Below, one piece after another: positions 38,279 through 47,260 of a stretch of 64,000 bases of DNA. The DNA is from Streptosporangium sp040640155. GTDB taxonomy: Bacteria; Actinomycetota; Actinomycetes; Streptosporangiales; Streptosporangiaceae. Each line of letters starts with the position of its first letter. The first letter of the stretch is position 1. The stretch lies in contig NZ_JBFABE010000005.1 in assembly GCF_040640155.1 (NCBI RefSeq), positions 62,001 through 126,000 of the forward strand, in the 5' to 3' direction. The notes under the pieces were generated by a model that ran no database searches, was not told the DNA's origin, and saw only the letters and a list, made by a program, of their open reading frames with translations. The position numbers and the translations under genes are program-made.

Positions 38279-39565
38279 ATGAGGCACCGTCTCCGCGCCG
38301 TCACGGCTGTGCTGGCGCTCGTCGCCGGCCTCTCCGCGTGCGGCTCCTCCGAGCCGTCCTCCTCGTCGGGCCCGCCCGGCTCCGCCGGCGCCGGCCAGGA
38401 GGGCGTGAACCTGACCGTCTGGGTGATGCGGGACAGCTTCTCCGACGCCCTGCTCGACCGCTTCCGCACCCGCTACCGGGCGGCCCACCCCGGCGTCACG
38501 CTCGACATCCAGATCCAGGAGTGGGACGGCATAGGCCAGCGGGTGACCAGCGCCCTGGCCAGCAACGACGCGCCCGACGTCATCGAGGTCGGCAACACCC
38601 AGGTCGCCGAGTACGCCGCCAGCGGCGGGGTGCGGGACCTCACCGACAAGGTGGCCGACCTGGGCGGCACCGACTGGCTGCCCGGCCTGGCCGAGCCCGG
38701 AAAGATCGAGGGACGCCAGTACGGCATCCCGTGGTACGCCGCCAACCGGGTGGTCGTCTACAACAAGGACCTGTTCGCCAAGGCGAGGATCACCGCTCCG
38801 CCGAAGACCAGGGACGAGTGGCTGGAGATCACCGCGAAACTCGACAAGGGCGGTGACCAGGGCATCTACCTGCCCGGCCAGAACTGGTACACCTTCGCCG
38901 GGTTCGTCTGGGACGAGGGCGGCGACCTCGCGGTCAACGAGGGCGGCACCTGGAAGGGCGGCCTCGCCACCCCCCAGGCGCTGGCCGCGGTCGAGTTCTA
39001 CCGCAGGCTCCAGGCGCTGGGCGACGGCCCCAAGGACTCCGACGAGGCCAGGCCGCCGCAGGCCGACGTCTTCGCCAAGGGCGACGTCGCCCAGATCGTC
39101 TCCGCCCCGGGCGGCGCGGTGGCGATCGAGAAGGCCAACCCCGGCCTCAAGGGGAAGCTCGGTTTCTTCCCGATCCCCGGCAAGACCGCCGACAAGCCGG
39201 GCGCGGTGTTCACCGGCGGCTCCGACCTGGTCATCCCCGAGGCGTCGAAGAACCCCGAGGCGGCGTACGAGGTGGTCAAGGCGCTGGCGGGTGAGGAGTT
39301 CCAGGCCGACATGGCCAAGGAGATGAGCTACGTGCCCAACCGCGTCTCCCTCGCGGGCGTGCTGGACGGCAACGAGGCGACGGCCGCGATGGCCGCGGGC
39401 GCCGCGAACGGGCACGCCACCCCCAACTCCCCCAACTGGGCCGCGGTCGAGGCCAAGAACCTCATCAAGGAGTACATGACCCGGGTGCTCACCGGAGGCA
39501 CCCCCGCCACCGAGGCCGCCGCGGTGGACCGGAGCATCGCCGAGATCCTCAACACCACGTCCTGA
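38279..39565 (+). CDS. Sugar ABC transporter substrate-binding lipoprotein (DasA/NgcE-like)
   Basis: A 428-residue family-1 solute-binding protein. The lipobox LVAGLSACGS is near residue 21. The mature part begins NLTVWVMRDSFSDALLDRF and has IQIQEWDGIGQRVTSALASN, then DAPDVIEVGNTQVAEYAASG, typical of chitobiose/N-acetylglucosamine or other oligosaccharide binders. GGGAG precedes the ATG. It heads an operon with two permeases and a hexosaminidase. No ATPase is encoded, so it probably uses a shared MsiK-like ATPase elsewhere. Confidence 0.93.
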   Translation: MRHRLRAVTAVLALVAGLSACGSSEPSSSSGPPGSAGAGQEGVNLTVWVMRDSFSDALLDRFRTRYRAAHPGVTLDIQIQEWDGIGQRVTSALASNDAPDVIEVGNTQVAEYAASGGVRDLTDKVADLGGTDWLPGLAEPGKIEGRQYGIPWYAANRVVVYNKDLFAKARITAPPKTRDEWLEITAKLDKGGDQGIYLPGQNWYTFAGFVWDEGGDLAVNEGGTWKGGLATPQALAAVEFYRRLQALGDGPKDSDEARPPQADVFAKGDVAQIVSAPGGAVAIEKANPGLKGKLGFFPIPGKTADKPGAVFTGGSDLVIPEASKNPEAAYEVVKALAGEEFQADMAKEMSYVPNRVSLAGVLDGNEATAAMAAGAANGHATPNSPNWAAVEAKNLIKEYMTRVLTGGTPATEAAAVDRSIAEILNTTS

Positions 39566-39573
39566 GGAGTGTC

Positions 39574-40566
39574 ATGTCCGCCCCCTCCCGGGCCCCGGAC
39601 CGGCGGCACGCCCTCGGCCGGGACGTACCGGCACCGGCACCACCGTCCGCGGCGCGATCCGGGGCACGGCCGTCCCGGCTCGCCGGCCTGTGGCCCTACC
39701 TGCTGATCGCGCCCACCCTGGCGGGTACCGCCTACCTGCTGCTCTACCCGCTGATCCGCAGCGTCGTCATCTCCTTCCAGCACTTCAGGACGGGCGAGCT
39801 GATCCGCGGCGGGGCGGAGTTCGTCGGCCTGGGCAACTACGCGACGGTGCTCGGCGGGGCGGAGTTCTGGGCCGTGGTACGCAGGACCCTCGTCTGGACG
39901 GCCGTCAACGTCGTCCTGATCATGGTCATCTCCACCGCGGTGGCCCTGATGGCCGCCCGCCTGGGCCGGAGGATGCGGCTGGCCGTGCTGGGCGGCCTGG
40001 TGCTCACCTGGGCCACCCCCGTCCTCGCCGCCACCACGATCTTCCAGTGGCTGTTCCAGTCGCGGCTGGGGGTGGTCAACTGGCTGCTGGTCACGCTGGG
40101 GTTCGAGTCCTTCAGGGACTACACCTGGTTCGCCCACGGCACGTCCACCTTCGCCATCCTGGTCGCCCTGGTCGTCTGGCAGTCGGTGCCGTTCGCCGCC
40201 CTCACCCTGTACGCGGGCCTGACCACCATCCCCTCCGAGCTGTACGAGGCCGCGCGGATCGACGGCGCGAACGGGCGGCAGGTCTTCACCGCGGTCACCT
40301 TCCCCATCCTGCGGCCGCTCTTCGGCCTGATCACCTCGCTGGAGGTGATCTGGGTGTTCAAGTGCTTCGCCCAGATCTGGGCGATCAGCAAGGGCGGCCC
40401 GGGGGAGGCCACCACCACGCTGTCCGTCCACGCGTTCCAGGTCGCGCAGTCGCTCCACAAGTACGACCTCGGCTCGGCGATCTCCACCCTCACCGTGCTG
40501 ATCCTGATCGCCCTGCTGCTCGTCCACCTGCGGCGGATACTCAAGCACGAAGGGGAGGAACCGTGA
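39574..40566 (+). CDS. Sugar ABC transporter permease, MalF-like
   Basis: A 330-residue protein with six predicted helices after a Pro/Ala-rich N-terminus. The EAA loop ELYEAARIDGANGRQVFTAV followed by TFPILRP is that of CUT1-family carbohydrate permeases. It follows the binding protein by eight bases and overlaps the second permease by four bases (GTGA). It imports an oligosaccharide, probably an amino sugar given the adjacent hexosaminidase. Confidence 0.94.
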   Translation: MSAPSRAPDRRHALGRDVPAPAPPSAARSGARPSRLAGLWPYLLIAPTLAGTAYLLLYPLIRSVVISFQHFRTGELIRGGAEFVGLGNYATVLGGAEFWAVVRRTLVWTAVNVVLIMVISTAVALMAARLGRRMRLAVLGGLVLTWATPVLAATTIFQWLFQSRLGVVNWLLVTLGFESFRDYTWFAHGTSTFAILVALVVWQSVPFAALTLYAGLTTIPSELYEAARIDGANGRQVFTAVTFPILRPLFGLITSLEVIWVFKCFAQIWAISKGGPGEATTTLSVHAFQVAQSLHKYDLGSAISTLTVLILIALLLVHLRRILKHEGEEP

Positions 40567-41468
40567 CCACCCTGACGCCGGCCCAGCCGATCCAGCCGAT
40601 CCAGCCGGTCCGGGCGGCCCGGCCGGCCCGGCGGGCACCCGGCCGCCGGCTGCGCCGCGCGCCGCTGAACCTGGCGGCCCTGGCCGTGCTGGCCGTCTCG
40701 GTCTTCCCCGTCTACTGGATGGTGCTGACCGCGTTCAAGCCCACCAGGGACATCCAGTCGCAGACCCCGACCTTCTGGCCCGCCCACCCCACCCTGGAGC
40801 ACTTCGCGACCGCGGTGAACGCGGACGGTTTCTGGACGTTCTGGCGCAACAGCCTCGTCGTCACCGTGAGCGCGGTGGTGCTCGCCCTGGTGGTCGCGCT
40901 GCTGGCCGCGTTCGCGGTGGCCCGGATGCGCTGGCGCGGGCGCAAGGCGTTCATCCTGATGGTCTTCGTCGCCCAGATGGCCCCCTGGGAGGCGCTGCTG
41001 GTGTCGATGTTCATCATCGCCCGCGACACCGGGATGCTCGACAGGTTGTCGATGCTCAGCCTGATCTACTTCATGGTGACGCTGCCGTTCACCATCGTCA
41101 CCCTGCGCGGGTTCCTCGCCGCGATCCCTCCCGAACTTGAGGAGGCCGCGATGATGGACGGGTGCGACCGGCCGGCCGCCTTCCGCCGGGTGGTCCTGCC
41201 GCTGCTCGCCCCCGGCCTGATGTCCACCTCGCTGTTCGGCTTCATCACCGCGTGGAACGAGTTCGCCTTCGCCAACGCGCTGATCATCAAGAACCAGGAC
41301 GACCGGACGCTGCCCGTCTGGCTCTCCTCGTTCGGCAACGTCTTCGGCACCGACTGGGGGGCGACCATGGCCGCCTCGGCCCTGTTCATGCTCCCGGTGC
41401 TGCTGGTCTTCCTCGTCCTGCAGCGCAGGGTCACCTCGGGGATGATCGCCGGTTCCGTCAAGGGGTGA
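40563..41468 (+). CDS. Sugar ABC transporter permease, MalG-like
   Basis: A 301-residue partner permease starting at GTG 40563. Six helices follow an N-terminal segment with IQPIQPV and AARPARRA short repeats. The EAA loop reads ELEEAAMMDGCDRPAAFRRV and continues VLPLLAPG, and the FAFANALII segment before the last helices is typical of CUT1 MalG-type subunits. It completes the transporter with the preceding permease and lipoprotein. Confidence 0.94.
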   Translation: MTTLTPAQPIQPIQPVRAARPARRAPGRRLRRAPLNLAALAVLAVSVFPVYWMVLTAFKPTRDIQSQTPTFWPAHPTLEHFATAVNADGFWTFWRNSLVVTVSAVVLALVVALLAAFAVARMRWRGRKAFILMVFVAQMAPWEALLVSMFIIARDTGMLDRLSMLSLIYFMVTLPFTIVTLRGFLAAIPPELEEAAMMDGCDRPAAFRRVVLPLLAPGLMSTSLFGFITAWNEFAFANALIIKNQDDRTLPVWLSSFGNVFGTDWGATMAASALFMLPVLLVFLVLQRRVTSGMIAGSVKG

Positions 41469-41529
41469 GCCCCCGCCCCGCACCGCCTGCAGGCGCGCCC
41501 GTCCGGGGGCGCCGTGAAGGGAAGACAAC

Positions 41530-42858
41530 GTGATCATTCCGAGACCGCGGGACGTCGTGGCGACCGGCGGGGACCCCGTCCCGTTCCGGCGCGACCTCCT
41601 GCGGCCGATGCCCGACGACCCGTCCCTCGGCGAGGAGGGGTACCGCCTCGCCGTCTCCCCCTCGGGCGTCGAGCTCACCGCCGGCGGCCCGGCCGGCCGC
41701 TTCTACGGCTCGCGGACCCTCGCCCAGCTCGGACCGGAGATCCCGGCCGGGGTCATCGAGGACCGGCCCGGGTTCGCCTGGCGCGGGGTGATGCTGGACG
41801 TCGCCCGCCACTTCATGCCCAAGGCGTTCGTGCTGCGCCTCGTCGACCTGCTCGCCGAGCACAAGCTCAACGTGCTGCACCTGCACCTGACCGACGACCA
41901 GGGGTGGCGGCTGGAGATCGAGCGCTACCCCCTGCTCACCGAGGTCGGCGCGCGGCGCGGCGGGTTCTACACGCGCGAGGACATCCGGGAGATCGTCGCG
42001 TACGCGGCGGAGCGCTTCGTCACCGTGGTGCCGGAGATCGAGATGCCCGGCCACGCCCAGGCCGCCATCGCCGCCTACCCGCACCTGGGCAACGACCCGG
42101 ACCGGAGGGTGGAGGTCTGGACCGAGTGGGGCATCAGCGAGCACGTGTTCAACCTGGAGGAGTCCACCGTCCGCTTCTGCCAGGACGTGCTCGACGAGGT
42201 CTGCGAGCTCTTCCCGGGCACCTACGTGCACGTCGGCGGGGACGAGTGCCCCACCGCCGAGTGGGAGACCTCCCCCGGGGCGCGGCGGCGGCTGGCGGAG
42301 CTGGGACTGGCCGGGCCGCAGGACGCGTGCGCCTGGTTCATCGGCCGGATGGCCGCCCACCTGGAGAAGCACTCGCGCAGGCTGGTCTGCTGGGACGAGC
42401 CCGACCGTGAGCCCACCCCCGGCACCACCGTCATGATCTGGCGGGACGAGCAGGCCGACCGCGGCGACAACGAGATCATCCTGGCGCCGCACACCCGGAC
42501 CTACTTCGACTACCGCCCCTCCGCGGGCCCCTTCGAGACCCCGGTCGGCGGCCCCGGCGGTTCCGGTGACGGGCCCGCCGCCGACACCCGGAAGACCGTC
42601 CAGGAGCACGTCCTCACCCTGGCCGACACCTACGCGTTCGCACCCGACCCGGCCGCGCGGGGCGTGCAGTGCCAGCTGTGGACCGAGTACATGCCCACGC
42701 CCGAGCGGGTCGAGTTCATGGCCCTGCCCAGGATGTGCGCGTTCGCCGAGGTCGCCTGGGGCACGGCCGGCGACTACCCCGGCTTCCTGGCCCGCCTCGG
42801 CCCGCACCTCGACCGGCTCGGCGCACTGGGCGTCCGGGGCGGCCCGCTCATCCCCTGA
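41530..42858 (+). CDS. Beta-N-acetylhexosaminidase, GH20
   Basis: A 442-residue enzyme with no signal peptide, so probably cytoplasmic. The GH20 core has RGVMLDVARHFMPKAFVLRL, NVLHLHLTDDQGWRLEIERY, PEIEMPGHAQAAIAAYP and the catalytic pair in YVHVGGDECPT (Asp238, Glu239), plus QCQLWTEYM near the end. It would release N-acetylglucosamine from imported chitobiose. The usual extra N-terminal beta domain is shortened to about 75 residues. It starts at GTG 41530 with GAAGGGAAG upstream and follows the transporter genes closely. Confidence 0.94.
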   Translation: MIIPRPRDVVATGGDPVPFRRDLLRPMPDDPSLGEEGYRLAVSPSGVELTAGGPAGRFYGSRTLAQLGPEIPAGVIEDRPGFAWRGVMLDVARHFMPKAFVLRLVDLLAEHKLNVLHLHLTDDQGWRLEIERYPLLTEVGARRGGFYTREDIREIVAYAAERFVTVVPEIEMPGHAQAAIAAYPHLGNDPDRRVEVWTEWGISEHVFNLEESTVRFCQDVLDEVCELFPGTYVHVGGDECPTAEWETSPGARRRLAELGLAGPQDACAWFIGRMAAHLEKHSRRLVCWDEPDREPTPGTTVMIWRDEQADRGDNEIILAPHTRTYFDYRPSAGPFETPVGGPGGSGDGPAADTRKTVQEHVLTLADTYAFAPDPAARGVQCQLWTEYMPTPERVEFMALPRMCAFAEVAWGTAGDYPGFLARLGPHLDRLGALGVRGGPLIP

Positions 42859-42958
42859 CCCCCTGACCCTCAGACCCCCACGCACGGGACCGCAGGCCAC
42901 CCGGCCCTTCCGTCCGGTACCCACCAGACCCCGGAAAGCACCGACGAAAGGAAAGAAC

Positions 42959-44359
42959 GTGCGCGGAAAGCTGTTACTGGGCGGGTTGCTGCCCGTCCTG
43001 CTGCTCGCGCTGGTGGGCGTCGCGGCCGGCCCGGCCGCCGCCCAGCAGTCCCTGCGGCTCCAGTACAAGACGAGCGCCACCGGAGCCACCGCCGACCAGG
43101 TCGAGCCCTGGTTCAACCTGGTCAACGGCGGCACCTCGGCCGTACCGCTGAACGGCGTGAGGATCCGCTACTACTTCAAGGCGGACGCCGGATCGCCGCA
43201 GTACCGTTTCGCGTGCTCGTGGGCGACGATCTCCTGCTCCACGATCACCGGCTCCTTCGGCACCCTGTCCCCCGGTACGGCCACCGCCGACCGCTACCTG
43301 GAGGTGGGCTTTACCTCCGGCACCCTGGCGCCCGGCGCCCGGACCGGTGACCTGCAACTGCGCTTCCACCGCTCCGACTGGCAGCGGATCAACCAGGCCG
43401 ACGACTTCTCCTTCGGCCCGGCCCGCACCACGTACGGCGACTGGAGCAAGGTCACCGTCCACCACAACGGCGCCCTGGTCTGGGGCACCCCGCCCGCGGG
43501 CGGCGGCGGCCCGACCCCCACGCCCACTCCCACTCCCGGCAACCCCGGGGGCGCCGGGGTGGTCTTCGACGACTTCGCCTACACCGGCGCCGACGACCCG
43601 GCCATCACCGCGCACAACTGGACCGTGCGCACCAACAGCGGCGGTCCCGGCGTGCCCGGGGCGAGCTGGCCCAAGCAGAACGTGAGCTTCCCCACCGTCT
43701 CCGGCACCAACCGGGCACTGCAGCTCAAGGCCGGGACCGACGGCACGGCGGCGGGCACCCGGCAGTCGGAGGTGCTGCACCAGCGCAAGTTCCTGGAGGG
43801 CACCTACGCGGCCCGGGTGAAGTTCTCCGACGCGCCCATCAGCGGCCCCGACGGTGACCACATCGTGCAGACCTTCTTCACGATCACCCCCCTCGCCTTC
43901 GACATGGACCCCGCCTACAGCGAGCAGGACTTCGAGTACCTGCCCAACGGCGGCTGGGGCGAGCCCGCCAACATCATGTACACCACCTCGTGGGAGACGT
44001 ACCGCAACGAGCCCTGGGAGGCGGTGAACGTCCACACCGAGGTCAGGCAGAGCTACGCGGGCTGGCACGACCTGGTTCTTCAGGTCTCCGGCGGCCAGAT
44101 CAGGTACTACATCGACGGCAACCTCTTCGCCGAGCACGGCGGCGTCTACTACCCGGAGACGGTGCAGTCGGTGAACTTCAACCTCTGGTTCATCAACGGC
44201 GGCCTGGTGGGCTCGGCGACCCCGCGCGAGTACATCCAGCAGGTCGACTGGTTCTACCACTCCAAGAACGAGGTCGTCGCGCCGGCCGACGTGCTGAACC
44301 GCGTCAACGGCTACCGCTCGGCCTCGACCACCTGGGTCGACACCGTTCCCAGCTCCTGA
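42959..44359 (+). CDS. Secreted CBM3 protein with GH16-like domain
   Basis: A 466-residue exported protein. The signal peptide ends near residue 28 (GPAAAQQ). Residues 30-180 form a family 3 cellulose-binding module (WFNLVNGGTSAVPLNGVRIR, then YYFKADAG and LQLRFHRSDWQRINQADDFS). A short Thr-Pro linker leads to a concanavalin-like domain (about 200-440) with SEQDFEYLPNGGWG, where EQDFE fits the GH16 ExDxE catalytic pattern. It probably binds cellulose or chitin and cleaves an associated glucan; substrate uncertain. GTG at 42959 has AAAGGAAAG upstream. Confidence 0.88.
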   Translation: MRGKLLLGGLLPVLLLALVGVAAGPAAAQQSLRLQYKTSATGATADQVEPWFNLVNGGTSAVPLNGVRIRYYFKADAGSPQYRFACSWATISCSTITGSFGTLSPGTATADRYLEVGFTSGTLAPGARTGDLQLRFHRSDWQRINQADDFSFGPARTTYGDWSKVTVHHNGALVWGTPPAGGGGPTPTPTPTPGNPGGAGVVFDDFAYTGADDPAITAHNWTVRTNSGGPGVPGASWPKQNVSFPTVSGTNRALQLKAGTDGTAAGTRQSEVLHQRKFLEGTYAARVKFSDAPISGPDGDHIVQTFFTITPLAFDMDPAYSEQDFEYLPNGGWGEPANIMYTTSWETYRNEPWEAVNVHTEVRQSYAGWHDLVLQVSGGQIRYYIDGNLFAEHGGVYYPETVQSVNFNLWFINGGLVGSATPREYIQQVDWFYHSKNEVVAPADVLNRVNGYRSASTTWVDTVPSS

Positions 44360-44409
44360 GGTCCCATCCGCGAGTCCCCGAGGTCCCCACGGGACCCTGA
44401 GGCCCGAAC

Positions 44410-44446
44410 GCACGGCCCGCGCCACCCCGGCGCGGGCCGTGCCCTT
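44410..44446 (+). terminator. Rho-independent terminator after the CBM3-GH16 gene
   Basis: GCACGGCCCGCGCC (44410-44423) and its exact complement (44429-44442) form a 14-bp stem with loop ACCCC. It is followed by CCTTTTCC, giving a short U-tract. It closes the amino-sugar and polysaccharide gene group. Confidence 0.85.
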
Positions 44447-44487
44447 TTCCGGCCTCTCGATCGGAACAGGACGGAAGGATCGAAGGG

Positions 44488-45132
44488 TCAGGGGGCGGGA
44501 GGGCCGGAGGTGCGGGAGGCCGGAGGAGAGGCACGCAGGGCGGCCAGGGCGAACGCGGTGGCCGCCCGGCCGGCACGCATCATCTCCTCGGGGGAGGCGC
44601 CGTGGCTCATGTGCACGAAGGCGGCGAGCTTGGCGCCGCCGATCACCGCGCCGACGGCGGCCGACGCCTCGGTCAGGCTCAGCTCGTCGGGACAGGCCCG
44701 ATGCAGTGCCTCGGCGAGCTCCCGCTGGACGTCGAAGAGGAGCAGCAGGCCCCGCGCCCGGAGCGAGGGGACGGTCATCGTGAGGTGGTTGATCGGGGCG
44801 ATCTCCCGGCTGACCCGTTCGTCCATGTCGATCGCGGCGAAGCCGGTGGCGACGACGCGGCCCAGCAGGTCGGCGGCCCGTTCCCCGGGCGCGGCCTCGG
44901 CGATCACCGTCAGGGCGCGATCGGCGCCCTCGCGCGCGTTGTGGAAGATCACCTCTTCCTTGCTCGCGAAGTAGCTGAAGAAGGTGCGGGTGGAGACGTC
45001 GGCGGCGGCGGCGATCTCCGAGACGGTCGTCTGCTCGTAGCCCTTGCTCAGGAAGAGCTCCAGCGCCGCCTCGATGAGGGCGTGCCGGGTGCGCAGCTTC
45101 TTGCGCTCGCGCAGGCCCGACCCTTCACCCAT
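44488..45132 (-). CDS. TetR/AcrR family regulator
   Basis: A 214-residue regulator. The helix-turn-helix region is TTVSEIAAAADVSTRTFFSY, followed by FASKEEVIF, standard for TetR proteins. The C-terminal half is a helical ligand domain. It is divergent from the second P450 gene, repeating the arrangement seen at 2.9-4.8 kb. An AACAC-N7-GTGTT dyad lies between them. Confidence 0.93.
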   Translation of the reverse strand: MGEGSGLRERKKLRTRHALIEAALELFLSKGYEQTTVSEIAAAADVSTRTFFSYFASKEEVIFHNAREGADRALTVIAEAAPGERAADLLGRVVATGFAAIDMDERVSREIAPINHLTMTVPSLRARGLLLLFDVQRELAEALHRACPDELSLTEASAAVGAVIGGAKLAAFVHMSHGASPEEMMRAGRAATAFALAALRASPPASRTSGPPAP

Positions 45133-45156
45133 ACGGGACAGCCTAATCCATCAGAT

Positions 45157-45173
45157 AACACTCTGCACGTGTT
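45157..45173. promoter_or_regulatory. Candidate TetR operator between the TetR gene and the second P450 gene
   Basis: AACAC (45157-45161) and GTGTT (45169-45173) form a dyad with a 7-bp spacer, within an AT-rich intergenic stretch that also holds the likely promoters. It is much weaker than the perfect palindrome of the other TetR/P450 pair. Confidence 0.4.
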
Positions 45174-45234
45174 GTAATTTTGCATTCGATGTAGTTTTCT
45201 GGAGGGAACGGAGCGCATCACGAGAGGAACGCGG

Positions 45235-46434
45235 ATGACCCAGACCCCATCCGAGGCGATCACCTTTCCCACCGGACGTCCCGGCCCCTTCGACCCGCCC
45301 GAGCGGCTGGCCTCGCTGCGCGAGGAGGGCCCCCTGGTCCGGCTGGCCTATCCCGACGGCCGGATGGGCTGGCTGGTGACCGGACACGCGGCCGTGCGCG
45401 CGATCCTGGCCGACCCCCGGTTCAGCTCCCGCCGCGAACTGCTGAACATCCCCGTGCCCTTCCCGCTGATGCAGGAGAGGCCCGGCCCGGCCGAACCGGG
45501 CCTGTTCATCCGGATGGACCCGCCCGACCACACCCGCTACCGCAGGCCGCTCACCGCGCAGTTCACGGTGCGGCGGATGAAGGCGCTGGAGCCCAGGATC
45601 GCCGAGATCACCCGGGAGCACCTGGACGCGATGGAGAAGGCCGGGCCGCCCCTGGACCTGGTGCGCGCGTTCGCGCTGCCCATCCCCTCGCTGGTGATCT
45701 GCGAGCTGCTCGGCGTCCCGTACGCCGACCGCGACGAGTTCCAGCAGGCCACCTCGACGCTGCTGAACCTGGAGTCCTCCATCGAGGAGATCCGCGGGGC
45801 GATCGGCGGCATCGCCGCCTTCTTCGCCCGGCTCATCGCCCTCAAGCGCGCCGACCCCGCCGACGACCTGCTCAGCGGCCTGATCGAGGGCGGCGAGCTG
45901 ACCGACGAGGAGCTGGGCAACGTGGGGCTCCTGCTGCTCGTCGCGGGACACGAGACCACGGCCAACATGCTCGGCCTCGGCACGTTCGCCCTGCTGGAGC
46001 ACCCCGACCAGCTCGCCGCGCTGCGCGCCGACCCCTCGCTGATCGACAACGCGGTCGAGGAGCTGCTCCGCTACCTCTCCATCATCCACATCGGCCCGAC
46101 GCGCGCCGCCCTGGAGGACGTCGAGGTGGAGGGGGAACTCATCAGGGCGGGCGAGGTGGTGACGCTCTCGGTCCCGGCCGCCAACCGCGACCCCTCCCGC
46201 TTCCCCGACCCCGAACACCTGGACGTCACCCGCCCCGCGAGCGGGCATCTGACGTTCGGGCACGGGCTGCACCAGTGCCTGGGACAGCAGCTCGCCCGGG
46301 TGGAGATGCGCATCGCCTTCCCGATGCTGTTCGACCGCTTCCCCGGACTCCGTCTCGCCGTACCGGCCGAGGAGGTGGCCATGCGCGACACCATGAGCAT
46401 CTACGGCGTACGGGAGCTGCCGGTCAGGTGGTAG
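45235..46434 (+). CDS. Cytochrome P450
   Basis: A 399-residue bacterial P450. Motifs are AGHETTANM in the I-helix, ExxR in EELLR and the heme loop FGHGLHQCLG with the cysteine near residue 348. The C-terminal GVRELPVRW ending matches the other P450 in this window, and both resemble secondary-metabolism CYPs. GAGAGG lies before the ATG. No ferredoxin gene follows, so electron partners are encoded elsewhere. Substrate unknown. Confidence 0.94.
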   Translation: MTQTPSEAITFPTGRPGPFDPPERLASLREEGPLVRLAYPDGRMGWLVTGHAAVRAILADPRFSSRRELLNIPVPFPLMQERPGPAEPGLFIRMDPPDHTRYRRPLTAQFTVRRMKALEPRIAEITREHLDAMEKAGPPLDLVRAFALPIPSLVICELLGVPYADRDEFQQATSTLLNLESSIEEIRGAIGGIAAFFARLIALKRADPADDLLSGLIEGGELTDEELGNVGLLLLVAGHETTANMLGLGTFALLEHPDQLAALRADPSLIDNAVEELLRYLSIIHIGPTRAALEDVEVEGELIRAGEVVTLSVPAANRDPSRFPDPEHLDVTRPASGHLTFGHGLHQCLGQQLARVEMRIAFPMLFDRFPGLRLAVPAEEVAMRDTMSIYGVRELPVRW

Positions 46435-46711
46435 GGCGCGCGACGACGGCCATGACGACCCCGCACATCCGGGCTTCGAGGTCGTCGGCGGTGGAGGCCC
46501 GGAGGACCACCGGGACGGGAGCCGGCCAGGCCGGGATCGCGAAGAACAGGCGTGAGTACGCGCCGTAGAGGACGGTCCAGTCCTTCCACTCCCGATCCAG
46601 CCGCTCCGCCTCGGCGCGGGCCCGGTGGTCCCACGTACGGCGGGGGACGAGGGCGGGGTTCACGCCGTCGCGGTGCCGCCCTCCGGCCGGTGCGGGCCCG
46701 CGCCGGATCAC
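46424..46711 (-). CDS. Small hypothetical protein, second of a coupled pair
   Basis: A 95-residue protein starting at GTG 46711 inside the stop of the preceding gene (GTGA). The core NPALVPRRTWDHRARAEAER followed by EWKDWTVLYGAYSRLFFAI and a DDLEARM motif recurs in small genes of Streptosporangiales near XRE/DUF397 modules. It overlaps the end of the convergent P450 by 11 bp. No function is known. Confidence 0.7.
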   Translation of the reverse strand: MIRRGPAPAGGRHRDGVNPALVPRRTWDHRARAEAERLDREWKDWTVLYGAYSRLFFAIPAWPAPVPVVLRASTADDLEARMCGVVMAVVARPTT

Positions 46712-46950
46712 GAGGCCACCCGCCCGTTCACCTGCCGTGCTGTCTCCTCCTGCCGCTCGACCTCGGCCCGCAGCGCGTCGAGGGTGTCGGCGTCGACCGT
46801 ACGCGCCGCCCCGGCGTCGAACTCGGCATCGGTGAACGGGACGACCCGGGAGGCCCACAGCCGCCCCTTGTCACTGAGAATGACCCGCCATCCCGAAATC
46901 ACCGGCCCGGGTGTCGCTGATCTACCATCGTCCACGGATCGGACCTCCAT
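46708..46950 (-). CDS. Small hypothetical protein, first of a coupled pair
   Basis: An 80-residue acidic protein: VISGWRVILSDKGRLWASRV, then a helical end LDALRAEVERQEETARQVNG. Similar short proteins accompany the following gene in related genomes. The ATG at 46950 is used; longer upstream frames cross a strong hairpin at 46959-46994 and are not credible. Function unknown. Confidence 0.7.
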   Translation of the reverse strand: MEVRSVDDGRSATPGPVISGWRVILSDKGRLWASRVVPFTDAEFDAGAARTVDADTLDALRAEVERQEETARQVNGRVAS

Positions 46951-46958
46951 CCGATCAA

Positions 46959-46999
46959 GGACCCGCCCGGACGTCGCGAGCGCCGGGCGGGTCCGGCTT
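46959..46999 (+). terminator. Terminator-like hairpin with T-run
   Basis: GGACCCGCCCGG (46959-46970) pairs exactly with CCGGGCGGGTCC (46983-46994) and is followed by GGCTTTTTG. The T-run fits termination on the plus strand. This is odd, because the nearest plus-strand gene ends more than 500 bp upstream and the hairpin lies just before the start of a minus-strand gene. Confidence 0.7.
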
Positions 47000-47260
47000 T
47001 TTGAATGGGCAAGAGGGTTCTGGAACGCACCGCCGTACGAAAATCTGAGCGGAACGGTCAGTCGGTGAGGAGTGGGACCAGAGGTCCGCTCCTGGTGGGG
47101 CACCTGTGTCTCTACGTCAGGGCGGCACGGCTCCAACCCTCTCCGTGATAGCTCGCTCACTAAAAGTAGTGACACTGGAGTCATCATGGACGTGCGTGAG
47201 GCACGCACGCAAGCCTTACGCACATAGAATTTTCACGAACAGTAACGGCACAATGTCTCT

